Positions 7,710-16,253 are shown, counted from the first letter of the stretch. The stretch: DNA of 64,000 nucleotides from Armatimonadota bacterium (GCA_029553475.1 JAKPKV010000131.1:55224-119223); one strand, 5' to 3'. The notes: a model not told the origin generated them from the sequence alone. A program made the numbers and translations.

Positions 7710-8957
7710 ATGACCGTGACCACTGACCATGCCGTGCTGCGCGAGCTGGCGCGCGAATACGCGGAGATCGCCGCCGACCCGATTCAGGAGGAGAAGCGGC
7801 GGCTGTGGAGCGCGCACAACAGCCTGAAGAAGACGCGCATCCCCGTGCTGGCGACGTACGGCATGTGGAACGTCTGGTGCCGCGAGGTCTTCGGCGAGGA
7901 CACGCTGCACTGCGCAGACCCCTTCTACCGGGGGCACGAGCGCGCGCTGCGCATGATGATCTTCAACCACCGGGTGGTGGGGGACGACTTCATCCTGGAG
8001 CCGTGGATCACCCAGGGCGCGGCGGTGAGCGGCGCCTGGGGGCGGATGTGGGGAGTGGACGAAGCCTCCCATAGCTCGGGCATGGAAGGCGGCGCGGTGA
8101 AGTATGATCCGCCCATCGTCGCGTGGAGCGACATGGCGACGATGCGCCCGGTGCGCCACGCGGTAGACGAAGCGGCCACCCGCATCAGCGTGGAACGCCT
8201 GCATGACGCCGTCGGCGACCTGCTGCCCATTGACGTGAGCCGCACCCCGGCGTTCAACGGCTTCACGGCCGATATCTCCACCGATATCTGCAAGCTGCGC
8301 GGGCTGGAGCAGATCATGGTGGACATGTACGACGACCCCGACCACCTGCACCAGTTGCTCGCCTTCATGCGCGACGGCATCCTCGCCGAGCAGGCGCGCG
8401 CGGAGGCGATGGGCCATTACAGCCTCACCTCCGGCGGCAACCAGTGCCTGTGCTACTGCGACGAGCTGGAGTGGCCGCGGGCGAACAGCGGCCCGCGGAA
8501 GCGGAAAGATCTCTGGGGCTTCATGGCCGCGCAGGAGTTCACCCTCATCTCGCCGGAGATGCATGACGAATTTCTGCTCCGGTACCAACTGCCGATCGTC
8601 AGCCAGTTCGGCCTGTCGCACTACGGCTGCTGCGAGAACCTGACGCGGAAAATTGACATGCTGCGGCAGATCCCCAACCTGCGCATCATCGCCGTCACCC
8701 CCACCGCGGACGTCACGGCGTGCGCCGCGCAGATCGGCACGGATTACGTCATCTCCTGGCGCCCCAATCCCGCCGACGTCATCTGCTGCGGTTTTGACGA
8801 GGCGAAGGTCCGCCGCATCATCCGCGAGGGCCTGGAAGCCACCCGCGGCTGCCACGTCCACGTCCACCTCAAAGACATCGAGACGGTGGAAGGGGACATC
8901 ACCCGCCTGACGCGCTTCGTACAGATCGTGCGCGAAGAGGCGGAGGCGTTCGCGTGA
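7710..8957 (+). CDS. URO-D-like TIM-barrel protein 2
   Basis: 415 aa. The start at 7710 has CAAGGAGATCACCC before it; a longer open frame reaching back to 7461 belongs to the transposase stump. The N-terminus (YAEIAADPIQEEKRRLWSAH, then TRIPVLATYGMWNVWCREVF) and the motifs QIMVDMYDDPDHLHQLLAFM and LTSGGNQCLCYCDEL match a divergent URO-D family common near carbohydrate genes. So do FGLSHYGCCENLTRKIDM and RIIAVTPTADV. CYCDE and YGCCE may bind a metal. Enzyme activity is unknown; related proteins have been suggested to act as corrinoid methyltransferases. It stands alone between repeat-rich spacers. Confidence 0.82.
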   Translation: MTVTTDHAVLRELAREYAEIAADPIQEEKRRLWSAHNSLKKTRIPVLATYGMWNVWCREVFGEDTLHCADPFYRGHERALRMMIFNHRVVGDDFILEPWITQGAAVSGAWGRMWGVDEASHSSGMEGGAVKYDPPIVAWSDMATMRPVRHAVDEAATRISVERLHDAVGDLLPIDVSRTPAFNGFTADISTDICKLRGLEQIMVDMYDDPDHLHQLLAFMRDGILAEQARAEAMGHYSLTSGGNQCLCYCDELEWPRANSGPRKRKDLWGFMAAQEFTLISPEMHDEFLLRYQLPIVSQFGLSHYGCCENLTRKIDMLRQIPNLRIIAVTPTADVTACAAQIGTDYVISWRPNPADVICCGFDEAKVRRIIREGLEATRGCHVHVHLKDIETVEGDITRLTRFVQIVREEAEAFA

Positions 8958-8989
8958 GAAGCTGTACGAGCAGTCTCGGCATGGGTCGG

Positions 8990-9146
8990 TGTAGCGGGTC
9001 GTCACGCTGTCTCGTGCTCTGCGAACCGACCGCTGGTAGGGGTTAGGGGGTCGTCACGTTATCGTTTGCGTATCAGGACAACTGCCTGTAGCGCGCGCCC
9101 AACCCCTAACCCCCAATCCCTAATTGTAGCGGGCCGTCACGCTGCC
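8990..9146 (+). repeat. Two family D repeat copies
   Basis: TGTAGCGGGTCGTCACG occurs at 8990-9006 and, with one change, again from 9125. A partial copy (GGGTCGTCACGTT) lies between them, and CCCCTAACCCC-type text accompanies each. Related copies lie near 7231, 7391 (inverted), 9660, 57103 and 63632. No coding sequence is visible in 8958-9160. Confidence 0.6.
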
Positions 9147-9164
9147 GGTCGCATCCCACCCCTA

Positions 9165-9540
9165 TGTCCCGAAGGGACCGAAGCCGTTCGCCACGGGTGG
9201 AGCGCCAGCGGAACCCGTGGACCCCGGCCCGCAAAACATCACAGCCCCGCAGGGGCGACAGCAGGAGGATAGCATGGCCGATTCATTCGCCGCCCCGACC
9301 GGAGATGGCCCCGCATCCTCGATCAGCGTGAGCGGATGGGACGCGATGAAGCGGTAGCGCGAGCCGCAGGCGGAGCAGCAGCGGACGGTGACGTTGCAGG
9401 AGGAGGATTCCGGATGCTCCGCGGTAGCGATGGGACGGGACGCTGTCGCCCCTGCGGGGCTGTGGATGTTTTGCGGGCCGGGGTCCACGGGTTCCGCTGG
9501 CGCTCCACCCGTGGCGAACGGCTTCGGTCCCTTCGGGACA
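9165..9540. mobile_element. Fold-back element, repeat family A copy 1 (98-bp terminal inverted repeats)
   Basis: The left arm 9165-9262 and right arm 9442-9540 are almost perfect reverse complements over 98-99 bp, differing by one inserted base. The arms begin TGTCCC and contain CGGAACCCGTGGACCCCGG and CAGCCCCGCAGGGGCGACAG. The 179-bp centre (9263-9441) matches, on the other strand, the centre of a second copy at 63753-64000. A frame through the centre on the minus strand encodes a short Cys-rich peptide (CNVTVRCCSACGSRYRF). The second copy lacks that segment by an out-of-frame deletion, so coding is doubtful. The structure resembles a MITE or fold-back element without its own transposase. 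The rest of 9541-9718 holds only a family D copy. Confidence 0.7.
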
Positions 9541-9659
9541 CGGGGGTAGGGTGCGACCGGTGCTGCGCGCGGGGTCCGCTGATGCGCCGCCCGTGGCCGG
9601 CGGGGTTGATCCCTTCAGGATGACATCATCTCCTCTACCTCGTACTCCTATCTCCTATC

Positions 9660-9690
9660 TGTAGCGGGTCGTCGCTATACCGTGCCGGCC
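9660..9690 (+). repeat. Family D repeat copy
   Basis: TGTAGCGGGTCGTCGC followed by TATACCGTGCC and CCCCTAACCCC-type text, 30 bp from the stop of the DUF2993 lipoprotein gene. No gene is seen in 9541-9718. Confidence 0.5.
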
Positions 9691-9718
9691 CACTACCCCT
9701 AACCCCTACAGGTAGGGA

Positions 9719-10420
9719 TCATGGCGTCGCCGTGAACAGGCCGCGCGTATCCGCCTGTCCGGCCAGGGTGACGGCGCCGCTCACGATGGTGATCGTCTGG
9801 ATGCGCGGGGTGAAGCCAAGGCCGGCAAGGTCGGCGGCGGGATTGATGAGCGCGGCAAACTGCGGGAGGATGGTGACGGGCACCGGCAGACCGGCGACCG
9901 CCAACCGCTGTGGGAGATACTGCACCGTCGCGCCCTGCGCCTGAAAAATACCGGCGGTGGTGACGCGGATCGTTTCGCCCGCCACGCGCATATCCGCCGC
10001 CACCCGCACCTCGTTCGGCAGGAACGTCACGCGGGCGTCGCTGAGCAGCGCGTTCGCGGTGCGTCCCTGCGCCTGCAGGAACGCGTTCACCGCCTCGTCG
10101 GTCACCCGCGCGGTAAAGGCGGCGTCCTCCACGCGCGTGACCGCGAAGGGATCTCGCCGGTATGCCACCCCCCGTAAGTCGAGGGTCAGGGTGTCAAGCA
10201 CCAGCTGCGGCCGCGGGCGGACGCGCGTGCCCACCAGCACTACCTGCCGCGCCGACGAAGCGGTGAGCCCGCGCACATCCGCGTCGTACCGATCCGCCGG
10301 GCCGAGGTATTCCGCCGCCCGCCGCTCAATTTCCCGCTCCGCGTAGCTGCTCGCCACCCCCGCGCAGCCGACCAGCCACGGCACGACACCGCCGCAGAGC
10401 ACCAGCAATACCCAGCGCAT
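9719..10420 (-). CDS. DUF2993 (LmeA-like) lipoprotein
   Basis: 233 aa from the ATG at 10420, preceded by AGGAGG at ideal spacing. A lipoprotein signal is clear: MRWVLLVLCGGVVPWLVGC, with lipobox LVGC and Cys19. The mature part has the alternating beta pattern of DUF2993 proteins, with YAEREIERRAAEYLG, VLDTLTLDLRGVAYRRDPFA and FTARVTDEAVNAFLQAQ. The ending is GLGFTPRIQTITIVSGAVTL. Actinobacterial LmeA of this family binds phospholipid and supports lipomannan elongation; whether that holds here is inference. It diverges from the YwbE-like gene across about 100 bp. Confidence 0.75.
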   Translation of the reverse strand: MRWVLLVLCGGVVPWLVGCAGVASSYAEREIERRAAEYLGPADRYDADVRGLTASSARQVVLVGTRVRPRPQLVLDTLTLDLRGVAYRRDPFAVTRVEDAAFTARVTDEAVNAFLQAQGRTANALLSDARVTFLPNEVRVAADMRVAGETIRVTTAGIFQAQGATVQYLPQRLAVAGLPVPVTILPQFAALINPAADLAGLGFTPRIQTITIVSGAVTLAGQADTRGLFTATP

Positions 10421-10523
10421 AGACGCCTCCTGTTGCGCATATTGTAGGCGTCGCGCGCGCATCACGGGGTCGGAAAGGGCGACACGGCAGGAGAATGCCG
10501 GGCATGCGCGAACAGTATACACG

Positions 10524-10721
10524 ATGGATGGCCGTCATCGCGACGAGATCAAACCCGGCATGACCGTGGATATCGTGCTGAAAGCCGACCAATCCACCGG
10601 CGCCCTCACCCGCGGCGTGGTCCAGGACATCCTCACCCCCGCGAAATTCCACCCGCGCGGCATCAAAGTGCGACTGGCGGATGGGCAGGTGGGGCGGGTG
10701 AAGCGGGTGTGGCCGGCATAG
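10524..10721 (+). CDS. YwbE-like small protein (DUF2196)
   Basis: 65 aa, the normal length for the family. The sequence IKPGMTVDIVLKADQSTGAL, then TRGVVQDILTPAKFHPRGIK and VRLADGQVGRV, is the full DUF2196 signature of a small beta-barrel protein of unknown function. No shine-dalgarno is visible. TATACA at 10516-10521 is only a few bases before the ATG, so an unusual (possibly leaderless) start or a promoter further upstream is possible. Confidence 0.85.
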   Translation: MDGRHRDEIKPGMTVDIVLKADQSTGALTRGVVQDILTPAKFHPRGIKVRLADGQVGRVKRVWPA

Positions 10722-10949
10722 CGAACACGCCTTTCACGCCGCCGCAACTGCGCTCGCGCGTGTAGACCTGGCTGCGGCGGTATGCCAGCGCGCGTGAACG
10801 GCGGTGACGCCGGAGAACGCTTTCCCGTGGTGACCGTCACCCATCGCCGTCCTCCGGCGCGACACACTGGTGTGAGAAGCGAAGCACCTCTTCCGTCTGG
10901 ATCACGGTAGAATAGGGCGATTGACCACGGCGTGCATGTCGGAGGAACC

Positions 10950-12107
10950 ATGACACAGCATGTTGCGACGGAGAAGGCCACGATGGTTGAGCTGCTGCGC
11001 TGGGACGGCGTGTTCACGCCGGCAATACTGGAGGACTGGCGCGATCTGCTGAGACGCATCCCCGACGCCCCCGTCTTCCTGCACCCGGAATGGCTGGGGT
11101 ACGCGGCCGCGGCGGGCCTGGAGCGTCCCACTCGCCTGCTGCGGATTTCCCTGCGCGGCCGCGCGCTGGCGCTACTGCCGCTGGTCCCCCGTGGCCCCGG
11201 CGCCTGGATGGCGGCCACCCCCTTTTGCATGGATACCGCGGTGCGGCTGGTTGACCCGGTGACGGCGCCGCAGGCCTGGCAGGGCATCGGGACGGCCATG
11301 CGCCGCTGGCCGTCGCTGGGGCTGCTGTCGCCGGGGATGATCAACCGCGCGGAGACGCTGGCTGAGCTGCACGCGATGGCGGATGCCGGCGCACTGCCGC
11401 TGTGCGACCACGCGCTCGACCCCAGCTATCTCGTGCCGCTGGCGGGAGAATGGCCCCTGTTTCTGGCGGGCTTGCGGCCGTCCATGCGCGAAAAGCTGCG
11501 GCGGGGGGACCAGTACCTCGCGCGCCATCCGGACCACGCGCGCGTCACGGCGGCGATGACGCCGCGCGAGATCGCTGTCACGCTGGAGGCGCTTTTTTGC
11601 CTGTATCGCCAGCGCTGGGGCGGCCAGGTCGGCGGCAGCCCGCTGTGCCCGCCACGTAACGCCGCGTTTTACCGGACGGTGCTGCCGTGGGCGGTGGCGC
11701 ACGATTATGGCGCGCTGCTCGCGCTGTCGCTCGACGGGCGCACCCTCGCGGTGGGCAGTATGCTGCACATCCCCGAACAGCCGGTAGCCTACTATCACTT
11801 CACCGTGCGCGACGACACCGCTGAACGCCTGCCGGACGCGCTGAGCAGCCCCGGGCTGGTGCTCACCGGCCACGTGATCCAGTGGGCGATCGCCCGCGGC
11901 GCACGCGCGCTGTGCATGGGGCGCGGCGCGGCGGACTACAAACGCCAGCTCGGCGCGGACGGGCGCCCCCTCTGGCAGCCGGTGCTCGCGCGCTCCCCGC
12001 TGGCCGGCGCGCTGCTGCCGCCGCTGGGGGAGGGGTTGCATATCCTTGCCCGCCTGCCGGTCCACCTGCGGCATCACCTGCGGCGGGTCTCGCGCCGCGC
12101 GGCGTAA
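10950..12107 (+). CDS. CelD/FemAB-like GNAT acyltransferase
   Basis: 385 aa from the ATG at 10950 (GGAGGA 5 nt upstream; an ATG at 10932 is poorer). The layout matches the CelD/BcsL acetyltransferase-like family. It starts with FLHPEWLGYAAAAG and ALALLPLVPRG, then SYLVPLAGEWPLFLAGLRPS, MREKLRRGDQYL, LYRQRWG and a GNAT core with AVAHDYGALLALSLDGRTLA, AYYHFTVRD and CMGRGAADYKRQLG. Members act in envelope or exopolysaccharide metabolism or peptidoglycan bridge formation. The substrate cannot be read. It is convergent with citrate synthase with no gap. 10722-10949 holds no gene. Confidence 0.78.
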   Translation: MTQHVATEKATMVELLRWDGVFTPAILEDWRDLLRRIPDAPVFLHPEWLGYAAAAGLERPTRLLRISLRGRALALLPLVPRGPGAWMAATPFCMDTAVRLVDPVTAPQAWQGIGTAMRRWPSLGLLSPGMINRAETLAELHAMADAGALPLCDHALDPSYLVPLAGEWPLFLAGLRPSMREKLRRGDQYLARHPDHARVTAAMTPREIAVTLEALFCLYRQRWGGQVGGSPLCPPRNAAFYRTVLPWAVAHDYGALLALSLDGRTLAVGSMLHIPEQPVAYYHFTVRDDTAERLPDALSSPGLVLTGHVIQWAIARGARALCMGRGAADYKRQLGADGRPLWQPVLARSPLAGALLPPLGEGLHILARLPVHLRHHLRRVSRRAA

Positions 12108-13448
12108 TCAGAAGCTATGCGAGCAGTCCTGGTCAACGGCGCACCCGCGCTCACGCAGCGAGACGTAATCCCGCTGAGTATGGCCGGTGTAGATTTGCCG
12201 GGGCCGGAAAATGCGGCCGCCGTGCCGGCGCTGCTCGTACCAGTGCGCGATCCAGCCGGGCACGCGGCCGATGGCGAACATCACCGTGAACATCGGGATG
12301 GGAATGCCGATCTGCCGCAGGATGAGCCCGGAGTAGAAATCCACGTTCGGATACAGGTTGCGGCTGATGAAGTAGTCGTCGGTCAGCGCCGCCTCTTCCA
12401 GCTCCATGGCGATCTCCATCAGGTTGTCCGACGCCTCGGAGACCTTCATCATCGCGCGCAGCGCGTCCTTGAGGATGCCGGCGCGCGGGTCATAGCTCTT
12501 GTAGACGCGATGACCGAACCCCATCAAGCGGAACTGCTTCGCCTTCACCGCCTCCACCACGTCCTTCACCCGGGCGCCGGAGTCGCGGATCTGCAGCAGC
12601 ATCTCGATGGCCGCCTGGTTGGCGCCGCCGTGCAGCGGCCCCCACAGCGCGCACACGCCGGCGGCAATGGACGCGAAGAGATTCGCCCCCGACGACGCGA
12701 CCATGCGCACGGTGGAGGTGGAGCAGTTTTGCTCGTGGTCGGCGTGCAGGATGAGGAACTTGACGAACGCCTCCAGCACCGCCGGCCGGCAATGATACTC
12801 CGCATAGGGAATCGAGAACATCATGTGCAGGAAATTGCGGCAGTAGCTCCGCTCCGGGTGCGGGTAGATCAGCGGCTGCCCGATGGATTTCTTATAGCTG
12901 AAGGCGGCGATGGTGCGCACCTTGCTGATGAGTTTCGCGGTGGAGGTGATGAAATGCTCCTCGCCGTCCTCCACGAGCAGGTCGGGATGATAACAGCTCG
13001 AGGCGTTGATCATCGCCGAGAGCATCGCCATCGGGTGGGCGCTGGGCGGAAATCCCTCAAAATGGTGGCGCAGACTCTCGTGCAAGAGCTCGTTGTCGGT
13101 GAGCAGCCGGCTGAAGGACGCCATCTGCTCCGCCGTGGGGAGCTCGCCGAAGATGAGCAGCCACGCCACCTCCACGAAGCTGCTGCGCGCCGCCAGTTGC
13201 TCGATGGGATAGCCGCGATACCGCAGCACGCCGTGATCGCCGTCAATGAAGGTGATGTCGCTGGCGCAGGAGCCGGTGCTGGCGTAGCCGCTGTCCAACG
13301 TGATGTAGCCGGTGGCGTCGCGCAGTTTCGCGATCTCCACCGCGCGCTCGCCTTCGGATCCCACCACCACCGGCAGCGTATATTCCGGCGCGTCGGGCAA
13401 CCGCAGCGTCGCGGTGCGCGCCGTCGTCTGTGCAGTGTCTGTTGTCAT
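12108..13448 (-). CDS. gltA: Citrate synthase
   Basis: 446 aa, type I/hexameric length. Condenses acetyl-CoA with oxaloacetate. The catalytic triad is present: His273 in WGPLHGG, His313 in GFGHRVYK and Asp370 in NVDFYSG. HADHEQNCSTSTVR and a long N-terminal beta domain (LPDAPEYTLPVVVGSEGE) are also typical. The start at 13448 has GGAGAAGGAGC upstream; an in-frame ATG at 13466 is less likely. A promoter (TTGTCC-18-TATACT) lies at 13505-13534. No other citric acid cycle gene is adjacent. Confidence 0.95.
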   Translation of the reverse strand: MTTDTAQTTARTATLRLPDAPEYTLPVVVGSEGERAVEIAKLRDATGYITLDSGYASTGSCASDITFIDGDHGVLRYRGYPIEQLAARSSFVEVAWLLIFGELPTAEQMASFSRLLTDNELLHESLRHHFEGFPPSAHPMAMLSAMINASSCYHPDLLVEDGEEHFITSTAKLISKVRTIAAFSYKKSIGQPLIYPHPERSYCRNFLHMMFSIPYAEYHCRPAVLEAFVKFLILHADHEQNCSTSTVRMVASSGANLFASIAAGVCALWGPLHGGANQAAIEMLLQIRDSGARVKDVVEAVKAKQFRLMGFGHRVYKSYDPRAGILKDALRAMMKVSEASDNLMEIAMELEEAALTDDYFISRNLYPNVDFYSGLILRQIGIPIPMFTVMFAIGRVPGWIAHWYEQRRHGGRIFRPRQIYTGHTQRDYVSLRERGCAVDQDCSHSF

Positions 13449-13504
13449 GCCCGGCTCCTTCTCCATCGCCCTGCGCGGTAAAAACAGTTGCTAAGTGAAG
13501 ACGC

Positions 13505-13534
13505 AGTATACCGTAACTCTTCCACTGCGGACAA
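13505..13534 (-). promoter_or_regulatory. Sigma-70 promoter for citrate synthase
   Basis: Minus-strand TTGTCC (13534-13529), 18-bp spacer, TATACT (13510-13505), followed by a leader of about 50 nt to the start at 13448. Confidence 0.5.
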
Positions 13535-13569
13535 GTCTTGACGCGCGTCCAGGCGGCGGCCTCGCCCCG

Positions 13570-13600
13570 TTGAGACGGCCGTGGTATAGTGTGGTATAGT
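13570..13600 (+). promoter_or_regulatory. Tandem TATAGT boxes before the propeller gene
   Basis: TTGAGA at 13570-13575 is followed by a direct duplication, GTGGTATAGT twice, placing TATAGT at 13585-13590 and 13595-13600. Only the second has a near-usable spacing (19 bp). AGGAGG lies just before the ATG at 13631. Confidence 0.35.
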
Positions 13601-13630
13601 AGTGTATTGTGCGCTGAGGAGGTGTCGGCG

Positions 13631-15469
13631 ATGCCATCCGTGGCCATACGCGAGATCGGGATTCCCGTGCGGTCGGCGACGAACGTGCAGCTCTTCGCGG
13701 GGGAAGACCGCAAGGGCACGGCGTGCCTGTATGCGACGATGGGGCAGATGGCGGCGCCCTTTTTCGTGCTGCGCATTGACCCGGCCACCGGCGCGTGCGA
13801 AAAATTCCTCGGCCAGCACGCGGGCGACGACGAAGCGGTGTGCGCGCACTGGAGCCCGCGCTGGCGCTGCCTCTTCGCCGGCGTGTGGAAACATGGGCAC
13901 CTGTATCGCTTCGACCCGCGCGCGGACGTGCTGGAGTGCCTGGGACGCCTCAACGCGAGCGACCCCGAGGCCGCCTGCTTTCCGTGCGGCATCGCCGAGC
14001 ACCCGGACGGCCGTCTCTTCATCGGCAGCTACGGCAAGTGCGACCTGACGAGTTACGACCCGGCCACCGGCGTCTTCACCAACTACGGCCGTATGGACGA
14101 GACGGACATGTATTTTTATCCCCGCTGCGGCGCGGACGGCACGGTGGCGGGCCTGGTGCGCATGACGCGGCCGCACGTGGTGGCGCTGGACCCGGCGACG
14201 GGCGAACACCGGACGGTAGGCCCCGTGGCGGACGTGCAGCGCGGCGAGGGCCACGTGGAGCTGTTCACCGGCGCGGACGGCCTCCTCTATCTCCGCAGCC
14301 ACGCCGGGAATTTTCGCGTGCAGGGGCTGGAGGCGATTCCGGTGGAGACAGCGCCCCCGCCGCTGCCGGCGCGGACGCTGCCCGGCGGCGCGACCTTCCG
14401 CTTCCGCGACGCCGCGCGGTTCGCCTATCACACGCTGGAGATCACCGAGCCGGACGGCGCGGCGCGCACGGTGCCGGTGAACTGGGAAGGCGAGGGCACG
14501 GCGATTTTCCTCTGCCACACCGGGCCGGATGGCCTGGTCTACGGCTCCAGCATCCTCCCCGAGCACCTTTTCGTGCACGATCCGGCGACGGGCCGGCTGG
14601 AGGACCTGGGCGCCTGCAGCATCTCCGGCGGCGAAGCCTACTCCATGGGCAACCTCGACGGCAAGTTGTATATCGCCAGCTATCCGGCGGCGCGGCTGTC
14701 CGTCTACGACCCGGCGCGGCCGTATCGCTTCGGCACCGACCCAGAGGCCAACCCGCGCGACCTGGGGCGCATGGACGAGGTGGCGTACCGCCCGCGGGCG
14801 ATGGTCTGCGGCCCGGCGGGCAAGGTGTGGGTCGCGTCCATTCCCGATTACGGCATGTGGGGCGGCACGCTGGCCTGGTACGACCCGGCGACGGGCACCT
14901 TCGGCAGCCACCGGCACATCTTCCCCGATTGCAGCGGCTATGCGCTCGCGTATCTGGCGGAGGACGACCTGCTGCTCGCCGGTTTTTCGATTGACGCGGG
15001 CACCGGCGCCCAGCCGCGCGCCGCGCACGCCGGGCTGGCGCTCTGGGACCCGCACCGCGACGCGGCGGCCTGGACGGGCGACCTGGGGCTGCCCATCACC
15101 AGCGTGGAGGACCTGTGCGCGGTGGGTGACGGGCTGGCCTACGCGGTGCTGCTGCTCGCGGAAGCGGAGCCGAAACCCACCGTCGCCTTCCTCGACCTGC
15201 GACAGCGCGTCACGCTCGGCCTGCGCCGCCTGGAGGGCGCTGACTTCGGCACGCTTTTTTGGGGCTGCCGCACGCTCTTCCGTCATCGCGACCACGTCTA
15301 CGGCGCCACCTGGCGCGGGGTATACCGGGCGCGCATCGGTGGGGTGGATGTCGAGCCGGTGTGGGTCGCCGACGCGGAAGATGCGCCCTGCGGCGGCGGC
15401 GCGGTGATCGGCGACACGTGGTATTTCCCGAGCTGCCACCGGCTGCGGGCGCTGGCGCTGCCGGCATAA
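13631..15469 (+). CDS. Predicted beta-propeller protein
   Basis: 612 aa, no signal peptide. Repeated blades carry YDPATG or LDPATG motifs: FRIDPATGACEKFLG with variations, SYDPATGVFTNYGRMDE, VALDPATGEHRTVGPV, VHDPATGRLEDLG and WYDPATGTFGSHRHIFPD. These are spaced like Kelch/YncE/SMP-30-type propellers. HPDGRLFIGSYGK and EAYSMGNLDGKLYIASYP are further blade strands. No catalytic signature is visible, so it could be a lactonase-like enzyme or a binding scaffold. It has a good AGGAGG and stands alone, convergent with the VapC-like toxin. Confidence 0.6.
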   Translation: MPSVAIREIGIPVRSATNVQLFAGEDRKGTACLYATMGQMAAPFFVLRIDPATGACEKFLGQHAGDDEAVCAHWSPRWRCLFAGVWKHGHLYRFDPRADVLECLGRLNASDPEAACFPCGIAEHPDGRLFIGSYGKCDLTSYDPATGVFTNYGRMDETDMYFYPRCGADGTVAGLVRMTRPHVVALDPATGEHRTVGPVADVQRGEGHVELFTGADGLLYLRSHAGNFRVQGLEAIPVETAPPPLPARTLPGGATFRFRDAARFAYHTLEITEPDGAARTVPVNWEGEGTAIFLCHTGPDGLVYGSSILPEHLFVHDPATGRLEDLGACSISGGEAYSMGNLDGKLYIASYPAARLSVYDPARPYRFGTDPEANPRDLGRMDEVAYRPRAMVCGPAGKVWVASIPDYGMWGGTLAWYDPATGTFGSHRHIFPDCSGYALAYLAEDDLLLAGFSIDAGTGAQPRAAHAGLALWDPHRDAAAWTGDLGLPITSVEDLCAVGDGLAYAVLLLAEAEPKPTVAFLDLRQRVTLGLRRLEGADFGTLFWGCRTLFRHRDHVYGATWRGVYRARIGGVDVEPVWVADAEDAPCGGGAVIGDTWYFPSCHRLRALALPA

Positions 15470-15473
15470 TGGA

Positions 15474-15938
15474 TTACGCCGTGCGCAGGAACTCGCCCAG
15501 CGGCAGCAGATACCGCGCGTGCGCCGCCCCGGCAAGCAGGTTCAGCAGCCGCGCGTCATCGGTCACCAGCGGGCAGTCGTAGAACTCCGCGAGCGCCAGG
15601 TAGCAGGCGTCATACACGGCCAGGTCGCCGTATTGCAGCGCGAGCTCCGCGCTGCGGACGATGAATGGGCGCACGGGATTGGCGCAGATGAGACTGAGCT
15701 GGTTAAGCTGCCGAATGGCGGGAACAACCTTCTCGCACGGCAGGTCTTTTGTACGCGTGGCTTTCTTCCAGAACACGTTGGCCGCTTCCGCGTAAAAGAA
15801 CTCCGGTACCTGGCAGTATATGCGTTCGGACGGCGGTTTTTCCAGCTCGCGAGCCACCCAATCACGTATCGCATGTGACTCCGGCTCTTTCAACCAGAGT
15901 TTCACCGCCACACAGCAATCCAGCACGCACTCCTTCAT
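15474..15938 (-). CDS. PIN-domain toxin, VapC-like
   Basis: 154 aa. A PIN-fold ribonuclease with Asp7 in VLDCCVAVKLWL, Glu51 in FYAEAANVFWKK, and Asp residues in GDLAVYDACYLALAE and LVTDDARLL, so the metal site appears complete. The usual D-A/S-S-V after the first Asp is D-C-C-V here, which is unusual. Its ATG overlaps the antitoxin stop (ATGA at 15935-15938), the standard toxin-antitoxin coupling. Members cut tRNA or rRNA; the target is unknown. Confidence 0.85.
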   Translation of the reverse strand: MKECVLDCCVAVKLWLKEPESHAIRDWVARELEKPPSERIYCQVPEFFYAEAANVFWKKATRTKDLPCEKVVPAIRQLNQLSLICANPVRPFIVRSAELALQYGDLAVYDACYLALAEFYDCPLVTDDARLLNLLAGAAHARYLLPLGEFLRTA

Positions 15939-16180
15939 CGTTCACGATCCTCGCGGATCATGCGTTGAGTCTCGTCCGGATCAGATGGCGGGTTACCCTC
16001 GCGCAACGCATTGATGCGATCGAGCAAGGCCAGTTGGCTTCGTGAATCGTAACCGAGCAATTGCGTGTCCAAGATGGAGATGACTTCCGCGTTGACGCTG
16101 CGGCGGTGGTGCGCCGCCGACTCTCGCACCCGCGCCATCACGTCGTCCGGTACATTGCGAATATGCAAGTTCTGCGGCAT
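15935..16180 (-). CDS. FitA/VapB-like ribbon-helix-helix antitoxin
   Basis: 81 aa. The N-terminus LHIRNVPDDVMARVRESAAH with RRSVNAEVISILD is the classic FitA-type ribbon-helix-helix DNA-binding domain. The tail (PPSDPDETQRMIREDRER) would wrap the toxin. GGAGGGTGAAGAC precedes the ATG. It is co-transcribed with the PIN toxin and probably autorepresses through the palindromic region at 16215-16253. Confidence 0.85.
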   Translation of the reverse strand: MPQNLHIRNVPDDVMARVRESAAHHRRSVNAEVISILDTQLLGYDSRSQLALLDRINALREGNPPSDPDETQRMIREDRER

Positions 16181-16199
16181 GTCTTCACCCTCCCGCTAC

Positions 16200-16253
16200 A
16201 GTATACCCAGCCGCGGTAGCATTACGCAAGCATTATGCTATCATTTTGCTACC
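16200..16253 (-). promoter_or_regulatory. Toxin-antitoxin promoter with palindromic operator
   Basis: Minus-strand TTGCGT (16229-16224), 18-bp spacer, TATACT (16205-16200). Overlapping the -35 is AGCATTATGCT (16229-16239), a perfect odd palindrome. It is bracketed by inverted GGTAGCA/TGCTACC heptamers at 16215-16221 and 16247-16253. This is the expected binding region for a ribbon-helix-helix autorepressor. Confidence 0.5.

Noticed and set aside
13445..15535. Long open frame on the minus strand opposite the beta-propeller gene
   Set aside because: Arg/Ala/His-rich translation with no motifs; an antisense artefact of high GC. The plus-strand frame has repeated propeller motifs and a ribosome site.
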